Below are positions 7,751-15,591 of a DNA stretch of 22,874 nucleotides, one piece after another. The notes beneath the pieces are model-generated. The model had not been told where the DNA came from. It did not search any database and saw nothing but the letters and a program-made list of their open reading frames with translations. The stretch lies in the IMG/VR virus record IMGVR_UViG_3300024057_000013, positions 1 through 22,874 of that record; one strand, given 5' to 3'. The position numbers and the translations under genes were made by a program. The stretch is from a virus. The stretch's first letter is position 1. The number at the start of each line of letters is the position of its first letter.

Positions 7751-8058
7751 ACAAGTTCTTATTGAAGAATTGGCCCCTAGTCGCGTTTGTCCTCACTATG
7801 GGGGGCTCTGCCCTTACCTATTATGTAAGCATGCAAGCTGTAGCTGCGGAGGTCCAGACTATTCAAAAGAAGATACCTACGCTTGCCCCTACCAGCATCA
7901 TGAATTTACGCTTTACTATCACCGAGAATAACGCAAAAGCCTTACAGCGTGAGGTCGATGATAATGAACAACGGGCAAACGATCTGCACGAGAAAGTCGA
8001 GAAAAAGCTTGATAAGGTTATCGATCTCCTTTTAAAGCAGGCTCAGGACGGTGATTAA
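7747..8058 (+). CDS. Single-TM protein with C-terminal coiled coil, spanin-like topology
   Basis: A 103-residue protein: a short basic N-terminus (MNKFLLKN), one membrane helix (about residues 9-30, WPLVAFVLTMGGSALTYYVSM), then a long charged heptad-like region (about 60-100, NNAKALQREVDDNEQRANDL and onward). This is the topology of inner-membrane spanins (Rz) and of some phage accessory membrane proteins. No overlapping or adjacent lipobox gene (Rz1) was seen, and the lysis genes lie 7 kb downstream, so the spanin call is only a possibility. The start overlaps the previous stop as ATGA. Confidence 0.7.
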   Translation: MNKFLLKNWPLVAFVLTMGGSALTYYVSMQAVAAEVQTIQKKIPTLAPTSIMNLRFTITENNAKALQREVDDNEQRANDLHEKVEKKLDKVIDLLLKQAQDGD

Positions 8059-8367
8059 ATGGCTCAGACTGACCTCCTTATTGCGGGCAAGGATGCAGCG
8101 CACCAGCTTGCAGGACAGGGGAGTGCTTGGGTGCAGGATATGGGGGTCTACGCCCGGCGCATTGAAATTCGTACCGTGGGGGCTATTACTACGATTTACA
8201 AGGGGTGGGCCCCGTATGGTAGTGCGGAAGCGGCGGCTGTTTGGATGATCGCTAGGCTCATTTTAGACGCTACGACAGAGCTGGATGTTACCGACGGTAT
8301 TGCCGGTGGTGTCTCGAATACGTTCTCTTTTACTTGGACTGGGAGGGCTGGTCATGCATACTCCTGA
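8059..8367 (+). CDS. Small conserved phage structural-region protein
   Basis: A 102-residue protein of a type I have seen in structural clusters of tailed phages. It has an IEIRTVGAITTIYKGWAPYG strand region, then GSAEAAAVWMIARLILDAT, and ends in a beta-rich segment closing with WTGRAGHAYS. Related proteins end similarly in an N/T-W-x-x-R-x-x-x-x-Y-S pattern. A virion role is inferred from context. It starts immediately after the previous stop and overlaps the next gene by 14 nt. Confidence 0.75.
   Translation: MAQTDLLIAGKDAAHQLAGQGSAWVQDMGVYARRIEIRTVGAITTIYKGWAPYGSAEAAAVWMIARLILDATTELDVTDGIAGGVSNTFSFTWTGRAGHAYS
8341..8347 (+). promoter_or_regulatory. Shine-Dalgarno site that sets the start at 8354
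   Basis: GGGAGGG lies 6 nt before ATG 8354. It supports that ATG over the later in-frame ATG 8369 and over further-upstream starts. Confidence 0.6.
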
Positions 8368-8524
8368 TATGAAAACTTGGGTGTTCAAATTCAAGCAGGA
8401 TGGTAAGGTAGTTACGAAACAGTTTATGGCCTCGTCGAAAAGCGAGGCTAAGCGCATGGTGGGGGCTTTTAATATTACAAGTGGGCCAGAGCTTTTGAAG
8501 CCCAAAACCAAAAAGGTGAAGTAA
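8354..8524 (+). CDS. Very small basic protein
   Basis: A 56-residue, Lys-rich protein (TWVFKFKQDGKVVTKQF, then MASSKSEAKRMVGAF) ending in KPKTKKVK. The predicted beta-beta-helix order with a K-S-E-A start to the helix resembles small AP2- or integrase-arm-like nucleic-acid-binding folds, but the match is only in secondary-structure pattern. Many small phage proteins have the same shape without a known role. It overlaps the upstream gene by 14 nt and ends 1 nt before the next start. Confidence 0.65.
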   Translation: MHTPDMKTWVFKFKQDGKVVTKQFMASSKSEAKRMVGAFNITSGPELLKPKTKKVK

Positions 8525-8525
8525 A

Positions 8526-11018
8526 ATGGCAGCTATAGCAACAGCCGATATCTCGATTGACGCCGCTGGCGCAATCCGCTGGACGGGGGCCGCGACCACA
8601 AATAGACACTCTGTTCTTGAATTCATTCAATTCCTGATGGACAAGCAGGATGATGGTCAGGCGGTTGGTAACGATCTGCTTGATATCACGGTTGATACTG
8701 CTTTCGATAGGTCTACCGATCAGATTTTAAATTTGAACGCTCCTTTCAATGTAGATGACACCTTCATAAATCATCTATACAACGGCTCGATCTCCCAAAC
8801 AGAGCCCGGAGTAGGCGGTGAAACGCTCTATTCCGGCTTGAATATCATTGGCCCGGTCGAGGCCGGGACCGAATTCATGGTAATTCAGGATGGTAAGGTT
8901 CTTCCTTCCTTCTGGGGGACAGGCATTAATCCAGAAGCAGCACCGTCATTAGTATTCTCCAGACAGTTGATTAAAACCAAGTTCGCAGGAGCACAAATTG
9001 ACGGTCAACGAGTTACAGTTCTCGCTAGAGAACTGGGCGATCAATACCGACGCTTTCCTGCAACGCTCGGTACCGGTAACTCTGTTGCTGCGATCGGTAA
9101 CGGTGCGGATATCTTCAATGCTACGGTTGATGCGACCATTGCGGGCTGGACTACGATCAGTAATGTCGAAGGCTTTCAGGAGATCAATATCGACGGCACA
9201 GGGGCTACCGGGCAGGAGTTTTATTCTCAGTGGAATATCGGTATTCAAAGCGTTAATCAGACCTACGAGAGATCAAAGTGGATTTCTCAGCGCGCACATA
9301 TCGCAGACGCTACCGCTGGTACACCAACAGGGGCGGACTTTGTTATCGATAATGCGACTATTGTCGGACAATCTCAGTCGTTCATACCTCTAACGGGTAG
9401 TGAAAAGCTAGTCGAAGTCAGAGCCAATATTAAAATTTTAGCAGGGACTCCAACCGGTACGGTTTACTGTGAGCTCTGGGATTCAGACGATGCTGCCGCG
9501 CAGCTTGCCGAGCCGATCGGTGGTGTGTTAGCAAGATCAGAGCCTATACTTGCTAGCGCGTTTACAACGACCTATGAGGAAGCGATTTTTCGCTTTAATA
9601 AGCGTAACCCTTCAACAGGCGCGGATCAGCTTGCGGGCCTAACGCTTGCCAACGCTGAGTATTTTGCAGTTTTTCGCCACTTGGAAGGTACAGCGGGCGC
9701 GAACTTCTCCTTACAAGGGGCATCGACAGATCAGGATGCGACTATGAATACCGCTTCTGATACCGCGGCCGTATGGACTGCGGTCGCAACCGCAGATATC
9801 GATATCACGGTCAAGAGCTGCCCTGTTATCCACGACATTCCCGGGGAGCTATTTCAGGGTATCAATGTCGAGGTAGGCTTTGATGGTGAGATTGGTGCAA
9901 CAGGCCTTAGCGAGAATGATATTGTAACGTGGGGAACCAAGCTTACTTATGATGCTTTGTCTGCTGGCCCCTTTGTTCCGGGTGAGTATATCCAGATTTT
10001 CGTGCAGGCGACCGCTGTGATCAGGTCCGGAGCCAAGGTTCTGTATGATGATGGTGTGGACGAACTGGTTGTCGTTTTAGATACCCTGAGCGTCGTTATT
10101 GATAACGATACATTCACTTCCGTTAGGGGCGCTGCCGAAACCACGGCAACGGTCAATGTCACGATTGTCGACAATGACAAGTCCGGCGGTGAAGGAATCC
10201 TGCTTGCCAAGGACGATAATGGTACTACGGGTGAGCTTTACCTACAGGTTCTCTCCGGTGTAAATCCTGTTGATAACAATGTTATACGAGCTGATGATGT
10301 TACGGCAGACCCCTTACTGGATTTGGCTCTTGCTACAGCAGTCTTGAACACTAAAACTGTAAACCCCGAATTCCTAGGAACTTCCACGGGCTCCAATATC
10401 ATTGGTACTTATGGTGTAGGTTTTGAAGCTGCGGATGTTGGCTCCTCAGATCGTTTCACCGACCTTGCAGACGCTTCTCGCGTACCTCCGAACAACGTCA
10501 CGTTTACAGTCTCTGGACTGGTCAGTGGTGAGGATCGGGTCCTCGTTGGGCCTCGAACTGGTACTACGCTTAACAAAGCTCAAATGGCTACCGATGTTAC
10601 CTTAAGTGGCGTAACTGAGACTTTAGTCCAGACAAGTGCCGCGGTTCCTGCGGGTACTCCGACAAGTGGTACTGGCGGTGATACGACACGCCTGCGCGTT
10701 GAGCTTGATACCGGGATTTATCGTAGAATTCAATACGACTCGTTCGCAGTCAATGATTTCACGATCACGGTCGGCCCTGACGATGATTGGACAGGTATTA
10801 ATGTGGCGACAGCGCCCAAGGATGTTTTCGTGGCTTACATCGATAAGCTGGCAGGTGCTACGAGTGAGTCCTATACGGCGATTCATACAATCGATGTTGA
10901 TGTCCTCGTACGCGTACGTGATGGGGGAGCAACGCCAATTAAGACTTTTGAAGCGCAGGCAGCCCAGTTCCTTGCAACGCCTGTAACTGTAGCGGCAGTA
11001 CGAACTAGTGATGCCTAA
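8526..11018 (+). CDS. Large beta-rich virion structural protein
   Basis: An 830-residue protein without signal peptide or TM segments. The N-terminal part (about residues 1-240: ATADISIDAAGAIRWTGAAT, DDLLDIT-like and SERSTD-like segments, then FWGTGINPEAAPSLVFSRQL and VTVLARELGDQYRRFPATLG) belongs to a structural family that I recognise from environmental and marine phages. The middle holds small beta modules (ILLAKDDNGTTGELYLQVLSG, about 558-578). The C-terminus has YIDKLAGATSESYTAIHTID and VDVLVRVRDGGATPIKTFEA, also typical of that family. Likely a virion surface or tail-associated protein; exact location unknown. Its stop overlaps the next start as TAATG. AAGGTGA upstream of ATG 8526 serves as ribosome-binding site. 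Confidence 0.85.
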   Translation: MAAIATADISIDAAGAIRWTGAATTNRHSVLEFIQFLMDKQDDGQAVGNDLLDITVDTAFDRSTDQILNLNAPFNVDDTFINHLYNGSISQTEPGVGGETLYSGLNIIGPVEAGTEFMVIQDGKVLPSFWGTGINPEAAPSLVFSRQLIKTKFAGAQIDGQRVTVLARELGDQYRRFPATLGTGNSVAAIGNGADIFNATVDATIAGWTTISNVEGFQEINIDGTGATGQEFYSQWNIGIQSVNQTYERSKWISQRAHIADATAGTPTGADFVIDNATIVGQSQSFIPLTGSEKLVEVRANIKILAGTPTGTVYCELWDSDDAAAQLAEPIGGVLARSEPILASAFTTTYEEAIFRFNKRNPSTGADQLAGLTLANAEYFAVFRHLEGTAGANFSLQGASTDQDATMNTASDTAAVWTAVATADIDITVKSCPVIHDIPGELFQGINVEVGFDGEIGATGLSENDIVTWGTKLTYDALSAGPFVPGEYIQIFVQATAVIRSGAKVLYDDGVDELVVVLDTLSVVIDNDTFTSVRGAAETTATVNVTIVDNDKSGGEGILLAKDDNGTTGELYLQVLSGVNPVDNNVIRADDVTADPLLDLALATAVLNTKTVNPEFLGTSTGSNIIGTYGVGFEAADVGSSDRFTDLADASRVPPNNVTFTVSGLVSGEDRVLVGPRTGTTLNKAQMATDVTLSGVTETLVQTSAAVPAGTPTSGTGGDTTRLRVELDTGIYRRIQYDSFAVNDFTITVGPDDDWTGINVATAPKDVFVAYIDKLAGATSESYTAIHTIDVDVLVRVRDGGATPIKTFEAQAAQFLATPVTVAAVRTSDA

Positions 11019-11506
11019 TGTCTGTATGGCGAATAACGCTGAGCCTGACGTTTGATATAACCTCAGAGGACTTAAACTCGATCATCGAGTTTCCTGTTAT
11101 ACGAAATGGCCCAAATGGTAATCTGCTCTCAGAGCGGATTGCCCTCGATACGGTAATGGGCCGTGATCGCTTAGATCACTTAATCGCATGGAAAGCCGCA
11201 AATCCCCCGGGCTCCCGGTGGTCCGTTAATGGGGCCACTGCCAAGAGCGGCGTTGATGGGGAATTCGTACTACCTAGTACTTTCAGGAGCGATGCTGTTG
11301 CCCTGACAAATGCTGATGTTGGTAGCGTTATCCGGATTCCTCCCGGCCAGATGCCACCAGCCACCCGGGGTCATTACAAGATTCAAAGTCGGGAAGGGCC
11401 AAATGAAGTCACTGTCGAAGGTATCTTACCTGTCGCCGCGACCGACTTAACCTTCGATATTGATGCGCAGGCCGAGTTTCTAGCCACGCTTATCAGTACA
11501 GTATAA
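11018..11506 (+). CDS. Partner protein between the two large structural genes
   Basis: A 162-residue protein with a beta-rich N-terminus (WRITLSLTFDIT), a helix around DRLDHLIAWKAANPPG, and two short beta segments near the end (VGSVIRIPPG, HYKIQSREGPNEVTVEGILP). I do not recognise a family. It is tied by TAATG junctions to both 830-residue-class genes, so I infer a structural or assembly partner for one of them. Confidence 0.75.
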   Translation: MSVWRITLSLTFDITSEDLNSIIEFPVIRNGPNGNLLSERIALDTVMGRDRLDHLIAWKAANPPGSRWSVNGATAKSGVDGEFVLPSTFRSDAVALTNADVGSVIRIPPGQMPPATRGHYKIQSREGPNEVTVEGILPVAATDLTFDIDAQAEFLATLISTV

Positions 11507-13995
11507 TGGCTACCACTGTTGCAGATGACCAGAACAACATTACAACCCGAGATACGCTAGTAGGTTTCGGGCTTGGCAATGTTGGCGGCCCTAATGCGGC
11601 TATTCCTAATCCCCGAGTAGAAGGCACAAACGCTAACGATGCCCGTATGAATGGTACGGGCTTGGGGGGAGGCGGGTTTAACGCTGGCTCTACTGATGTC
11701 AGTGTCAAACACGCCTTTCAATGGGTACAGACCCTCGATGATGTCAATACGCAGGCGCTTGATGGCTGGCGTTTCCGCTTGAGTTCCAACACCAATGGCA
11801 CGACCAACTACGATGAAATTACGGTAGGTGGTGGCGACACCGCTAACCTGCGGAGAAAAGGCTATAGCTCTTTTTGCTGCAACGGTTTACGGGATGGAGA
11901 AAACGTCAACGGTACACCTCCCGCCGCGACCGCCGTAATCTCGTTTTCCATGCTGGCAGATCACCTATCGAACAGCACTCGTTTCACATGGTTCATTGAC
12001 CAGACAAAACGAATGAGCAGTATGACGCTTACCGCCGGGACCGTCAGTGTTCCCGGTACGTCTGCCGATGTTGCCGCCAATGACGTTACCAATGGCCGCG
12101 GCTCATGGATGACCGCCGAGGGAATAAATTTCTTACTCGGCAAGGTTATTATCGGTGATGTAACAGCCGCTACCGACAGCCATTTCGCGGACACCCTTGA
12201 AACATGGGTATTCAGGGGCCAGCCTGTCAAAAACGATTTCCACGGCATAGAAACCGTGGGCGGGACTGGCACCAACGCAGTCACGTTTGGCACTGAGGTT
12301 GGTAGTGGTATAACCGCCGTAGGTGTCGCAGGTAATTTATTCAAGGCAGAAACTCCGACAAGCGCATGTTTTAGCGTCACCAACACCGATGCTGATATTA
12401 CGGCCAAATACTTTGGTTGCCAGTTTATTAACAGCCTGTTTGAAGATCATTCCTTCGCAGCCTGGGAAGATAATGGTACTGTTTTTACAGACAACCGCCG
12501 CAACTTCAATATTGCTGGTGGTTCGACTCCACTCTGGCCTGTTGCCGAGGTAGCAGGTGACGCATGGTATATCGGGGATAGGGATAGGGGCTTTTTTGGT
12601 CTTGAAGTTGATCTTACGACTCTGGGTGTCGGTTCTCCTGTACTGGCCTACGAGTATTGGGATGGATCAGCGTGGGTGGCACTGCCCTCTTTAGTTGATG
12701 GCACAAGCGGGCAGACTGCTGACGGTAGGATTACATGGGCCAAACCGGCTGATTGGGCCTCAACTGCCGTGAACGCAATCACAGCCTTTTATGTTCGGTG
12801 CAGGTTAGTCTCAGGTTCGTTTAGCACAAACCCGACCGCAGCAACTGTGCGTCCTTTACACGCGGGCTTAATGAAGTGGGAACAGGCCAACGCCGATGCA
12901 ATATCCTGTCTGTTTTCAGGCTGTGGCCCGATTAGTGTTCGTAACGGGGCGCTGTTTCGTAAAAACATCATTACCGATAGCAACGCTGGTGATGTGGGGG
13001 CTTTAGATTTAGGAGAGGCTGATCCCACCGTCGACTCAGTACGGGACTTGCAGATACAGAACAACCCCGCCGCTATCTTGCTTAGGTCTGTTACACGATT
13101 CTTTAACGTAGGGCCCGCGGTAGATAAGGGCGCGGGACAGGTCGGTATCCCCGATACGGCCCACGGCTTTGTTACCGGGCAGGAAATCCTGATTGCGGGC
13201 ACAACAAACTATAATGGGGTGCAGACGGTCCATTCCAGCACGACCGTAAATGAAATTGTAATTACAGATACGTTCGTAGCTGAGACCTTTGCTGCCACGG
13301 ATTCGGCAGTTCTCAACTCTACGTTTAACTTTCGCAATATCGTCTTTGCAGGTAATACAAAGGAGGTTCGTGTTGACTTTCCAGCGACTTCCACAGTTAC
13401 AATCAACGTAGTGGATGGGGGTTCGTCGCTGGTAATAGGCGATATCGTCAACGTAAACACCTCGACGATCGTTATTAACAATGCGACAGTGACAACTCTC
13501 GTCAATGTCAAGGACAACAACGCCGCGAACCTGATCAATGCCCGGGTAATCCTTGAAGCGGCTGACGGTGCTGGCGACCTGACATTTGAAGACGTCGTTA
13601 CTATTACTCGGGTCTCCTCTACCGCAAGCGTGGCCCATACGGCTCATGGTATGGCTAACGGTAACAAGGTCGTGATACGCGGTGCGGATCAGCAGGAATA
13701 TAATGGGGTCTTCGCCATTACCAATGTTACTGCCAATGCCTACGACTATACTGTCAGTGGCACACCAGCCACTCCTGCGACAGGTACTATCACGGAATCC
13801 GGGGTTATACTGGAAGGCCTAACAGATGCCAGCGGTAATATTTCAGATACCCGTACCATTGTGGTCGATACCGCATTAAAGGGCTTTGTCAGGAAGGCCT
13901 CGGCTTCTCCCCGATTTAAATCGTTCACCTTAGCCGGGACAACTGATAACCTTGTAGGCTTGACTATCAACGTGAGGATGATTCTAGATGAGTAA
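11506..13995 (+). CDS. Large multi-domain beta-rich virion protein
   Basis: An 829-residue protein with no signal peptide. About residues 362-450 form a beta-sandwich pattern (YEYWDGSAWVALPSLVDGTS, then WAKPADW and FYVRCRLVSGSF) that I know from phage baseplate and tail surface proteins, possibly carbohydrate-binding-like. Two copies of a module of about 70 residues follow, near 528-605 and 699-770. Each has AHG(F/M)-x-(T/N)G, then a strand ending in I-x-G, then YNG, and a T(D/V)-x(2)-F/T closing strand. The second ends in the common SGTPATPATGTIT. The N-terminal 350 residues are unassigned, Gly/Asn/Thr-rich and beta-like. Inferred role: surface appendage or receptor-proximal structure. It is coupled by TAATG upstream and an 8-nt overlap downstream. 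Confidence 0.85.
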   Translation: MATTVADDQNNITTRDTLVGFGLGNVGGPNAAIPNPRVEGTNANDARMNGTGLGGGGFNAGSTDVSVKHAFQWVQTLDDVNTQALDGWRFRLSSNTNGTTNYDEITVGGGDTANLRRKGYSSFCCNGLRDGENVNGTPPAATAVISFSMLADHLSNSTRFTWFIDQTKRMSSMTLTAGTVSVPGTSADVAANDVTNGRGSWMTAEGINFLLGKVIIGDVTAATDSHFADTLETWVFRGQPVKNDFHGIETVGGTGTNAVTFGTEVGSGITAVGVAGNLFKAETPTSACFSVTNTDADITAKYFGCQFINSLFEDHSFAAWEDNGTVFTDNRRNFNIAGGSTPLWPVAEVAGDAWYIGDRDRGFFGLEVDLTTLGVGSPVLAYEYWDGSAWVALPSLVDGTSGQTADGRITWAKPADWASTAVNAITAFYVRCRLVSGSFSTNPTAATVRPLHAGLMKWEQANADAISCLFSGCGPISVRNGALFRKNIITDSNAGDVGALDLGEADPTVDSVRDLQIQNNPAAILLRSVTRFFNVGPAVDKGAGQVGIPDTAHGFVTGQEILIAGTTNYNGVQTVHSSTTVNEIVITDTFVAETFAATDSAVLNSTFNFRNIVFAGNTKEVRVDFPATSTVTINVVDGGSSLVIGDIVNVNTSTIVINNATVTTLVNVKDNNAANLINARVILEAADGAGDLTFEDVVTITRVSSTASVAHTAHGMANGNKVVIRGADQQEYNGVFAITNVTANAYDYTVSGTPATPATGTITESGVILEGLTDASGNISDTRTIVVDTALKGFVRKASASPRFKSFTLAGTTDNLVGLTINVRMILDE

Positions 13996-14362
13996 AAGTA
14001 ACGGGGCCGAGCCCGATCTAATGGTCGATGGTTTTCATACATTAGACCTTGTTGAGCCGAATCCCCCGAAGATTACTTGGGGCAAAAAGTTTTTGCTGAT
14101 GGATGATGCCGCTAAGATTCTCTATTTACAGCGGCTTGCCTCCTCAATGAATCATGCGGCCTACTTGATTCAGAACGAGCGTAACCAATTGCTTGACCTA
14201 TGCCGAAAACAGGAGAAGCAGATTAAGCTGCAACAGGAGGCCGTGGAGAAAAACAATCTTATGCTGCAAACGCAGGTAACAGAGATGAACGAGAAAAGGC
14301 AAATATTCAATACCGAGATAGCTCGATTAAATAAGGTTATTCGAGATGGCGATAACAATTGA
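13988..14362 (+). CDS. Coiled-coil protein downstream of large structural gene
   Basis: A 124-residue protein. Residues 1-35 are extended (HTLDLVEPNPPKITWGKKFL). Residues about 40-118 are almost entirely helical with heptad spacing (RKQEKQIKLQQEAVEKNNLM and onward), so it is predicted to form an extended coiled coil. It has no TM segment. GAGGA lies 9 nt upstream of the ATG. It overlaps the previous gene by 8 nt and the next by 17 nt. It may be a chaperone or stalk for neighbouring structural proteins (inference). Confidence 0.8.
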   Translation: MSKSNGAEPDLMVDGFHTLDLVEPNPPKITWGKKFLLMDDAAKILYLQRLASSMNHAAYLIQNERNQLLDLCRKQEKQIKLQQEAVEKNNLMLQTQVTEMNEKRQIFNTEIARLNKVIRDGDNN

Positions 14363-14825
14363 TTTCCCAACCTTGGTAATCAGCGTTCCGCAAGCGGATA
14401 TGACGTTCGTAAGCGGGACCTTTTATCGCCTGCCGACCGAGACTAAATTCCGGGCCGACGTCAATGCCCTGATGGCTAATGTAGACGGCATCGTGTTCGA
14501 TGATTGCATTACGCACAACACCGAAGTTACCGTGGCCGGTGTAACCTACGCCCGATTCATCGAGCTGATTAATGGTTATAGTGTGCAGATGACCCCCGAT
14601 TCCCAGTTCACAGTCGAGCTGACCGAGTCGAATAACAACCTACACGATGTCGCAGCGGGGGCCCTAGTACAAAATCAGGTGCAGGTTATTACTACCAACG
14701 CAGCCGGGCTTATTTCTGTCTCTACCGGCTCTGGCGTTACACCTCAAGACATACTTGACATAGCCGCGGCGGTGTGGAACCACGTCAAGGCCCTAACCTT
14801 CAACCTGTGGTTTGGGAACCGATGA
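14346..14825 (+). CDS. Conserved minor structural protein
   Basis: A 159-residue protein. It starts with a beta strand (ITIDFPTLVISVPQADM). The central core HNTEVTVAGVTYARFIELIN, followed by GYSVQMTPDSQFTVEL, is a family signature I recognise from many phage structural clusters; biochemical function is not known to me. The C-terminal helix (PQDILDIAAAVWNHV) is also typical. The 17-nt overlap with the preceding gene and the ATGA overlap with the downstream micro-ORF at 14822 show tight coupling. Likely virion-associated. Confidence 0.85.
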   Translation: MAITIDFPTLVISVPQADMTFVSGTFYRLPTETKFRADVNALMANVDGIVFDDCITHNTEVTVAGVTYARFIELINGYSVQMTPDSQFTVELTESNNNLHDVAAGALVQNQVQVITTNAAGLISVSTGSGVTPQDILDIAAAVWNHVKALTFNLWFGNR

Positions 14826-14896
14826 CCACCACTTCCCCCCCTCCTTGGTTGATTGACCCTATCTTTTTTCTATACCCTATGGGTGCTATATGGTAG
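14822..14896 (+). CDS. Possible 24-residue leader peptide before the lysis genes
   Basis: ATG 14822 overlaps the preceding stop as ATGA, and 24 codons run to TAG at 14894-14896, 10 nt before the probable endolysin start. The peptide is hydrophobic and Pro/Trp-rich (SPPPWLIDPIFFLYPMGAIW). It would carry ribosomes across an otherwise untranslated gap and includes the C7 motif. It is too short to show homology and may not be a real protein. Confidence 0.3.
   Translation: MTTTSPPPWLIDPIFFLYPMGAIW
14832..14843 (+). repeat. C7 motif, exact copy 5
   Basis: CTTCCCCCCCTC, then C; in the gap between the structural block and the endolysin, 64 nt before GTG 14907. Confidence 0.8.
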
Positions 14897-14906
14897 AGTC
14901 CGTTTC

Positions 14907-15245
14907 GTGGCAACTCTAGGCCAAAGGCAGCGAAAGTTTACGTGGAAGCTCGCAGAGCTGATTATATGGGCTTTTGAGCATGGTTATGAGTTGACCTTCG
15001 GGGACGCATATCGTGATCCTCGTCTCCATGGCAAGGTGGGTGAAAATAAAGCCTACGGCCATCCCAAGTCTAAGCACAAGCAACGCTTGGCAGTCGACTT
15101 AAATCTATTTATACAGGGAAAGTATCAGAGAAGTACCGCAGCGCACGTACCTATAGGTGTCCATTGGGAGTCTATGGGTGGTACGTGGGGCGGCCGCTTC
15201 CCGGTTAGGGATGGCAACCATTATTCATGGGATGAGACTCGGTAA
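14907..15245 (+). CDS. M15-family peptidase endolysin
   Basis: A cell-wall endopeptidase or carboxypeptidase that cleaves peptidoglycan peptide links to release progeny. It has 112 residues from GTG 14907. Zinc-site pattern: SKHKQRLAVDL gives His57 and Asp64, and GNHYSW gives His105; Arg36 in GDAYRDPRLHG is the usual conserved Arg. There is no wall-binding domain and no signal peptide, so a holin is needed, as found downstream. Start choice: the family usually begins M-A-T-L-G-Q-R-Q, which matches GTG 14907; an in-frame TTG 14853 would add 18 hydrophobic residues. Only a weak ribosome-binding site (GGTAGAG) precedes the GTG. Confidence 0.9.
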   Translation: MATLGQRQRKFTWKLAELIIWAFEHGYELTFGDAYRDPRLHGKVGENKAYGHPKSKHKQRLAVDLNLFIQGKYQRSTAAHVPIGVHWESMGGTWGGRFPVRDGNHYSWDETR

Positions 15246-15249
15246 CCGT

Positions 15250-15591
15250 ATGATTGAATCTTATTTAGAGTGGCTGGCGTGGATTCCGGCGCACCCGATA
15301 CAAGCGCTTATTCTGCTGGTGATTGAATTTTTGGTAATGATGAAAATCTACCATAAGTTCAATGAGAACAAAATCTTAAAGATAGTCTTCGGGGCAATTT
15401 TCCAGCCCCAAAATATTGTCGGCAATGTGTTTGTTGTTAGTTGGATTGGCTGGGAACTGCCGCATGAGTACACTACTACATCCCGCATGAAACGCTGGAA
15501 GACGCTCAATCCAGATAGGCACTGGTGGCGATTCAAGTTCGCAACCACGATGTGTAATATTCTTAACTGGGCTGACAAGGAGCATTGTTAA
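15250..15591 (+). CDS. Small single-TM protein in the lysis cassette
   Basis: A 113-residue protein with an N-terminal membrane helix (about residues 14-32, HPIQALILLVIEFLVMMKIY) and possibly a second hydrophobic stretch (NIVGNVFVVSWIGWELP). The basic C-terminus runs RMKRWKTLNPDRHWWRFKFA and ends in ADKEHC. The Trp/Arg-rich end closing with a HC dipeptide is a pattern I recall in small proteins next to phage lysis genes, without a proven function. It may be a holin partner or antiholin. ATG 15250 starts 4 nt after the endolysin stop; upstream in-frame ATGs at 15211 and 15232 would overlap the endolysin and are less likely. Confidence 0.8.
   Translation: MIESYLEWLAWIPAHPIQALILLVIEFLVMMKIYHKFNENKILKIVFGAIFQPQNIVGNVFVVSWIGWELPHEYTTTSRMKRWKTLNPDRHWWRFKFATTMCNILNWADKEHC

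Noticed and set aside
13036-13647. Long open frame on the minus strand (203 codons) across the large structural gene
   Set aside because: It lies wholly opposite a well-supported gene, has a composition typical of antisense shadow translation and no ribosome-binding site or recognisable domain.
14853-14883. Sigma70-like promoter (TTGACC with a TATGGG-like -10) before the endolysin
   Set aside because: The spacing is 19 nt with a poor -10, or 12 nt to TATACC; neither is convincing, so it is not listed as a feature.
14822-14910. Programmed frameshift at the C7 tract that would fuse the micro-ORF to the endolysin
   Set aside because: The endolysin frame has a TGA stop at 14850-14852 just before 14853, so a slip at the C-tract cannot give a fused product; the third frame also stops quickly.
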